A stretch of DNA of 10,000 nt, from assembly GCA_020216845.1 (NCBI GenBank), contig JAIWNK010000034.1, positions 1 through 10,000 on the forward strand, given 5' to 3'. Each line of letters starts with the position of its first letter. Position 1 is the stretch's first letter. The position numbers were made by a program, and so were the translations under genes. The stretch comes from Anaerolinea sp. (GTDB lineage: Bacteria; Chloroflexota; Anaerolineae; Anaerolineales; Anaerolineaceae). Below are positions 7,744-10,000 of the stretch, piece after piece. The notes beneath the pieces are model-generated. The model was not told where the DNA came from. It worked only from the letters and a program-made list of their open reading frames with translations, and ran no database searches.

Positions 7744-7761
7744 TTTGCACCTCCGCCAAGA

Positions 7762-7782
7762 CAATGATTTTGAAAGTCATTG
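7762..7782. repeat. 21-bp operator-like palindrome in the leader of the glycosidase gene
   Basis: Arms CAATGA (7762-7767) and TCATTG (7777-7782) are perfect complements, and the inner TTT/AAA also pair around a central G. Nine of ten positions are symmetric; the exception is 7768/7776. It lies just downstream of the predicted start of the minus-strand transcript and upstream of its ribosome site. Size, symmetry and position suit a repressor dimer site. In the minus-strand RNA it could also fold as a hairpin with one mismatch. Confidence 0.5.
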
Positions 7783-7790
7783 ATAAAAAA

Positions 7791-7821
7791 ATTGTAGCAC
7801 TTTTATCAGAAAGCATCACAA
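7791..7821 (-). promoter_or_regulatory. Candidate extended -10 promoter of the glycosidase lipoprotein gene
   Basis: Read on the minus strand, TGC-TACAAT (complement of 7799-7791) is an extended -10 element. A loose -35, TTGTGA (complement of 7821-7816), is 19 nt upstream, longer than ideal, which fits reliance on the TGn extension. The transcription start would be near 7785, just before the palindrome at 7762-7782. The surrounding DNA is strongly AT-rich. Confidence 0.5.
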
Positions 7822-7828
7822 AAGGATA

Positions 7829-7856
7829 TTGTTTTTGACCGTTTTTGTGGTAGAAT
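7829..7856 (+). promoter_or_regulatory. Promoter of the SAM riboswitch-metH transcript
   Basis: An extended -10, TGG-TAGAAT (7848-7856), follows TTGTTT (7829-7834) with a 16-nt spacer to TAGAAT. Transcription would begin around 7863-7865, a few nucleotides before the first paired base of the riboswitch at 7871, the arrangement expected for a riboswitch leader. Confidence 0.68.
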
Positions 7857-7870
7857 AGCCCGCAATTCAG

Positions 7871-7985
7871 CTCATCCAGAGAGGTGGAGGGACCGGCCCG
7901 TTGAAACCTCGGCAACCCTGTCCATGGCGACAGATGGTGCCAAATCCGGCAGAGTCCGCCTGGTGCGGAGTTTCTGGAAGATGAG
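7871..7985 (+). promoter_or_regulatory. SAM-I (S-box) riboswitch aptamer
   Basis: This leader RNA binds S-adenosylmethionine and ends transcription of the downstream methionine gene when SAM is plentiful. Helix P1 closes with CTCATC (7871-7876) and GATGAG (7980-7985). The conserved core is present in order: AGAGAGGTGGAGGGA (7878-7892, including the kink-turn strand), then GGCCCG, GAAACC (7903-7908), GGCAACC, and GGTGCCAAATCC (7936-7947). P3 is visible as ACC-CTGTC (7915-7922) with GACAG-AT-GGT (7929-7938). P4 is TCCGC (7955-7959) with GCGGA (7965-7969). Length, order and all conserved blocks match the class. An intrinsic terminator follows 23 nt later and metH after that, the classical transcription-attenuation layout. 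Confidence 0.96.
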
Positions 7986-8008
7986 TGCCGCCATTCCATT
8001 GTGGTTGT

Positions 8009-8038
8009 GCCTCTCTTGCCAGGAGAGGCTTTTTTTTT
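8009..8038 (+). terminator. Intrinsic terminator, expression platform of the SAM-I riboswitch
   Basis: GCCTCTC (8009-8015) and GAGAGGC (8023-8029) form a perfect 7-bp stem with a 7-nt loop, followed by nine T residues (8030-8038). With SAM bound, P1 is stable and this hairpin should stop transcription 22 nt before the metH start codon. Without SAM its left arm must be sequestered; CCTCTC (8010-8015) is exactly complementary to GAGAGG (7879-7884) in the aptamer, one possible antiterminator pairing. Confidence 0.93.
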
Positions 8039-8059
8039 ATCTTGTTTCGGAGGTGAACG

Positions 8060-10000
8060 ATGAAGACGACGTATACCAATCGGAGATATTTGGACGCTCT
8101 GCAACAGCGCGTTTTGATTTATGACGGTGCGATGGGTACAAGCCTGCAAAAAATGAACCTGACTGCGCAGCACTTTGGCGGGGAGCAGCGCCTTGGCTGT
8201 AATGATGCGCTGGTGTTGAGTTACCCGCAGGCGATTGAGCAGGTGCACCGCTCTTTTTTGGATGTCGGTGTGGATGTGTTGGAGACCTGCACGTTTCGCT
8301 CTAACCCGATCACGTTGGGTGAATATGGATTGAGCGAGCGCACGGAGGAAATCAACCGGCTTGCCGCGAGCCTGGCCCGTGGTTTGGCGGATGAATACAC
8401 ACACCGCACGGGTCAGGAGCGTTTTGTGGCCGGCTCAATTGGCCCTTCGGGCAAATTGCCCTCGCTGAATGACCCGGAGATGACGATTGATTTCGATGCC
8501 CTGGCGGATGTCTTCCGCCGGCAGGCGCGTGGCCTTTTGCAGGGCGGGGTGGATGTTTTGCTAATTGAGACCTCGCAGGATATCCTTGAGGTGCGCGCCG
8601 CCATCCTGGGCTTGCTTGCCGCCTGTGATGAGACCGGCATTCGCGTGCCGATTCAGGCGCAGGTGACGCTGGACACAACCGGGCGCATGTTGCTTGGCTC
8701 TGATATTGCAGCTGTGCTGACGATTTTGGAGGGCTTCCCGATTGCTGCGTTGGGCCTGAATTGTTCAACCGGCCCGGATTACATGCGCGAGGCGATCCGC
8801 TACCTGGGCGAAAACAGCCCCGTGCCGGTTTCGTGCATTCCCAATGCCGGGCTGCCGCTGAATGTGGATGGGCAGGCGGTTTATCCGTTGCAGCCGCAGC
8901 CCTTTGCAGAAACGCTGAGTGATTTCGTCGCCCGCTATGGGGTGGGCATTGTTGGTGGGTGCTGCGGCACAACGCCGGATCATTTGCGCACGCTGGTGCA
9001 GGTGCTGAATGGGGCGGATAGGCGACCGCAGCCGCGCCCGATTTGGTGCGCACCGCGCCTTGCTTCTGGTGTGCAGGCCATGGCGATGCAGCAAGAGCCG
9101 CGTCCGTTTTTGATTGGCGAGCGTTTGAATACGCAAGGCAGCCAAAAGTTTAAGAAGCTGATCTTGGCCGAAGACTTTGAAGGGGCGCGCAAGATTGCCG
9201 AGCAACAGGTTAATAGTGGTGCTCATGGCCTGGATTTGTGCCTGGCTTTGACAGAACGCAGTGATGAGGCGCGCAGCATGGAGCGCTTGATTCAAACCTT
9301 GCGCCTCACAACCCGCGTGCCGTTTATTATTGATACGACCGAGCCGGACGTGATGGAGGCGGCGCTCAAAGCTGCTCCGGGGCGCTGCTTGCTCAATTCG
9401 ACCAACCTGGAAGGCGGACGGGCGCGTTTTGACCGTGTCTTGGGCCTGGCACAGCGCTACAATGCTGCTGTCATCTTGCTCACGATTGATGAGCAGGGCA
9501 TGGCCAAGACAGCGGAGCGCAAGCTGGAAATTGCCCGGCGCATGCACGACCTGGCCGTGAATGAATTTGGCTTACGTCCGTGTGATTTGGTCTTCGACGC
9601 GCTGACTTTTACCCTGGCAACGGGTCAGGCCGAGTTTGCCACGTCAGCTGTGGAAACGCTGGAAGGCATTCGCCGCATTAAGGCTGAGCTGCCGGGGGTG
9701 CTGACTTCGCTGGGGGTGAGCAATTGCTCGTTTGGCCTCATGCCATCGGCGCGAGCGGTGTTGAACAGCGTGATGCTCTACCATGCGGTTCAGGCCGGGC
9801 TGGATATGGCGATTGTCAACCCGGCGCAAATTACGCCCTATGCCGAAATTTCGCCTGAGCAGCGTTCGCTGGCCGAAGATTTGATCTTCAATCGCCGAGC
9901 CGATGCGCTTGCCCAATATGTGGAATATTTCTCCCAGCACGCCGGGGATGGCCAAAAGGCGGATGCCAATCAGCAGGCTTTGCAGGCCATGTCGCCGCAG
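8060..10000 (+). CDS. metH: Cobalamin-dependent methionine synthase MetH (3' end outside window)
   Basis: Cytosolic enzyme that methylates homocysteine to methionine using a methyl group carried from 5-methyltetrahydrofolate by cobalamin. The 647 codons seen are open to the right edge. Residues about 1-320 form the homocysteine S-methyltransferase barrel: DGAMGTSLQ near the N-terminus, then zinc-binding C235 (GLNCSTGP), C301 and C302 (GGCCGT). Residues about 348 onward form the pterin-binding barrel: IGERLNTQGS, D392, IIDTTEPD (D425), LNSTNLEGG, TIDEQGMAKTA, DALTFTLATG, then GVSNCSFGL and IVNPAQITPYAE. The cobalamin-binding and any reactivation domains would lie beyond the window. CGGAGG (8048-8053) is 6 nt before the ATG. 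The pterin barrel departs from E. coli: it has LDLC where E. coli has IDVN, and DTT for DSS. The SAM-I riboswitch upstream supports the methionine role. Confidence 0.94.
   Translation, partial: MKTTYTNRRYLDALQQRVLIYDGAMGTSLQKMNLTAQHFGGEQRLGCNDALVLSYPQAIEQVHRSFLDVGVDVLETCTFRSNPITLGEYGLSERTEEINRLAASLARGLADEYTHRTGQERFVAGSIGPSGKLPSLNDPEMTIDFDALADVFRRQARGLLQGGVDVLLIETSQDILEVRAAILGLLAACDETGIRVPIQAQVTLDTTGRMLLGSDIAAVLTILEGFPIAALGLNCSTGPDYMREAIRYLGENSPVPVSCIPNAGLPLNVDGQAVYPLQPQPFAETLSDFVARYGVGIVGGCCGTTPDHLRTLVQVLNGADRRPQPRPIWCAPRLASGVQAMAMQQEPRPFLIGERLNTQGSQKFKKLILAEDFEGARKIAEQQVNSGAHGLDLCLALTERSDEARSMERLIQTLRLTTRVPFIIDTTEPDVMEAALKAAPGRCLLNSTNLEGGRARFDRVLGLAQRYNAAVILLTIDEQGMAKTAERKLEIARRMHDLAVNEFGLRPCDLVFDALTFTLATGQAEFATSAVETLEGIRRIKAELPGVLTSLGVSNCSFGLMPSARAVLNSVMLYHAVQAGLDMAIVNPAQITPYAEISPEQRSLAEDLIFNRRADALAQYVEYFSQHAGDGQKADANQQALQAMSPQ

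Noticed and set aside
7835..7856. TTGACC (7835-7840) as the -35 of the metH promoter
   Set aside because: The spacer to TAGAAT would be 10 nt, too short for a sigma70-type promoter. TTGTTT at 7829-7834 with a 16-nt spacer, plus the TGn extension, fits better.
7430..8404. Minus-strand open frame spanning the glycosidase start, the riboswitch and the start of metH
   Set aside because: It runs out of frame through three well-supported elements and has no recognisable domain, so it is not a gene.

Overview
The window looks like ordinary chromosomal DNA of a free-living bacterium, most likely a member of the Chloroflexota (Anaerolineae- or Ardenticatenia-like). This placement is an inference. It rests on lipoproteins with Pro/Thr-rich linkers and a bacterial SH3 domain, a succinate dehydrogenase with two membrane subunits ordered C-D-A-B, and a methionine synthase of a non-enterobacterial lineage behind a SAM-I riboswitch. 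No database search was possible. I see no tRNA, rRNA, CRISPR array, insertion sequence or phage gene.

Layout, left to right. (1) 1-1552, + strand: the end of a PrsW-like polytopic membrane protein that runs in from the left edge, then an ABC-2 type permease four bases later. This looks like the tail of an ABC exporter operon. (2) 1553-1685: an intergenic region with a good candidate promoter and a small leader hairpin. (3) 1686-6221, + strand: a predicted lipoprotein with a C-terminal SH3b domain, followed by a tightly packed sdhC-sdhD-sdhA-sdhB operon encoding complex II. The lipoprotein ends 12 bases before sdhC, so all five genes are probably co-transcribed. (4) 6295-7743, - strand: a lipoprotein with a GH39-like glycoside hydrolase domain, convergent with sdhB. 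(5) 7744-8059: a divergent control region. It holds the promoter of the hydrolase with a 21-bp operator-like palindrome, and the metH promoter, SAM-I aptamer and intrinsic terminator. (6) 8060 to the right edge, + strand: metH, cut off by the window after the homocysteine and folate domains.

How the genes work together: SdhCDAB links the citric acid cycle to the membrane quinone pool. SdhA carries FAD and the active site, SdhB three iron-sulfur clusters, and SdhC and SdhD probably haem b and the quinone site. MetH makes methionine, and its transcription should be switched off when SAM is abundant. The two lipoproteins are predicted to sit on the outer face of the cytoplasmic membrane. The strongest system-level result is the riboswitch-metH unit. 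The less-explained items are the PrsW-like protein beside an ABC permease, the SH3b lipoprotein at the head of the sdh operon, and the palindrome at the start of the glycosidase transcript. I found no convincing new biological system.
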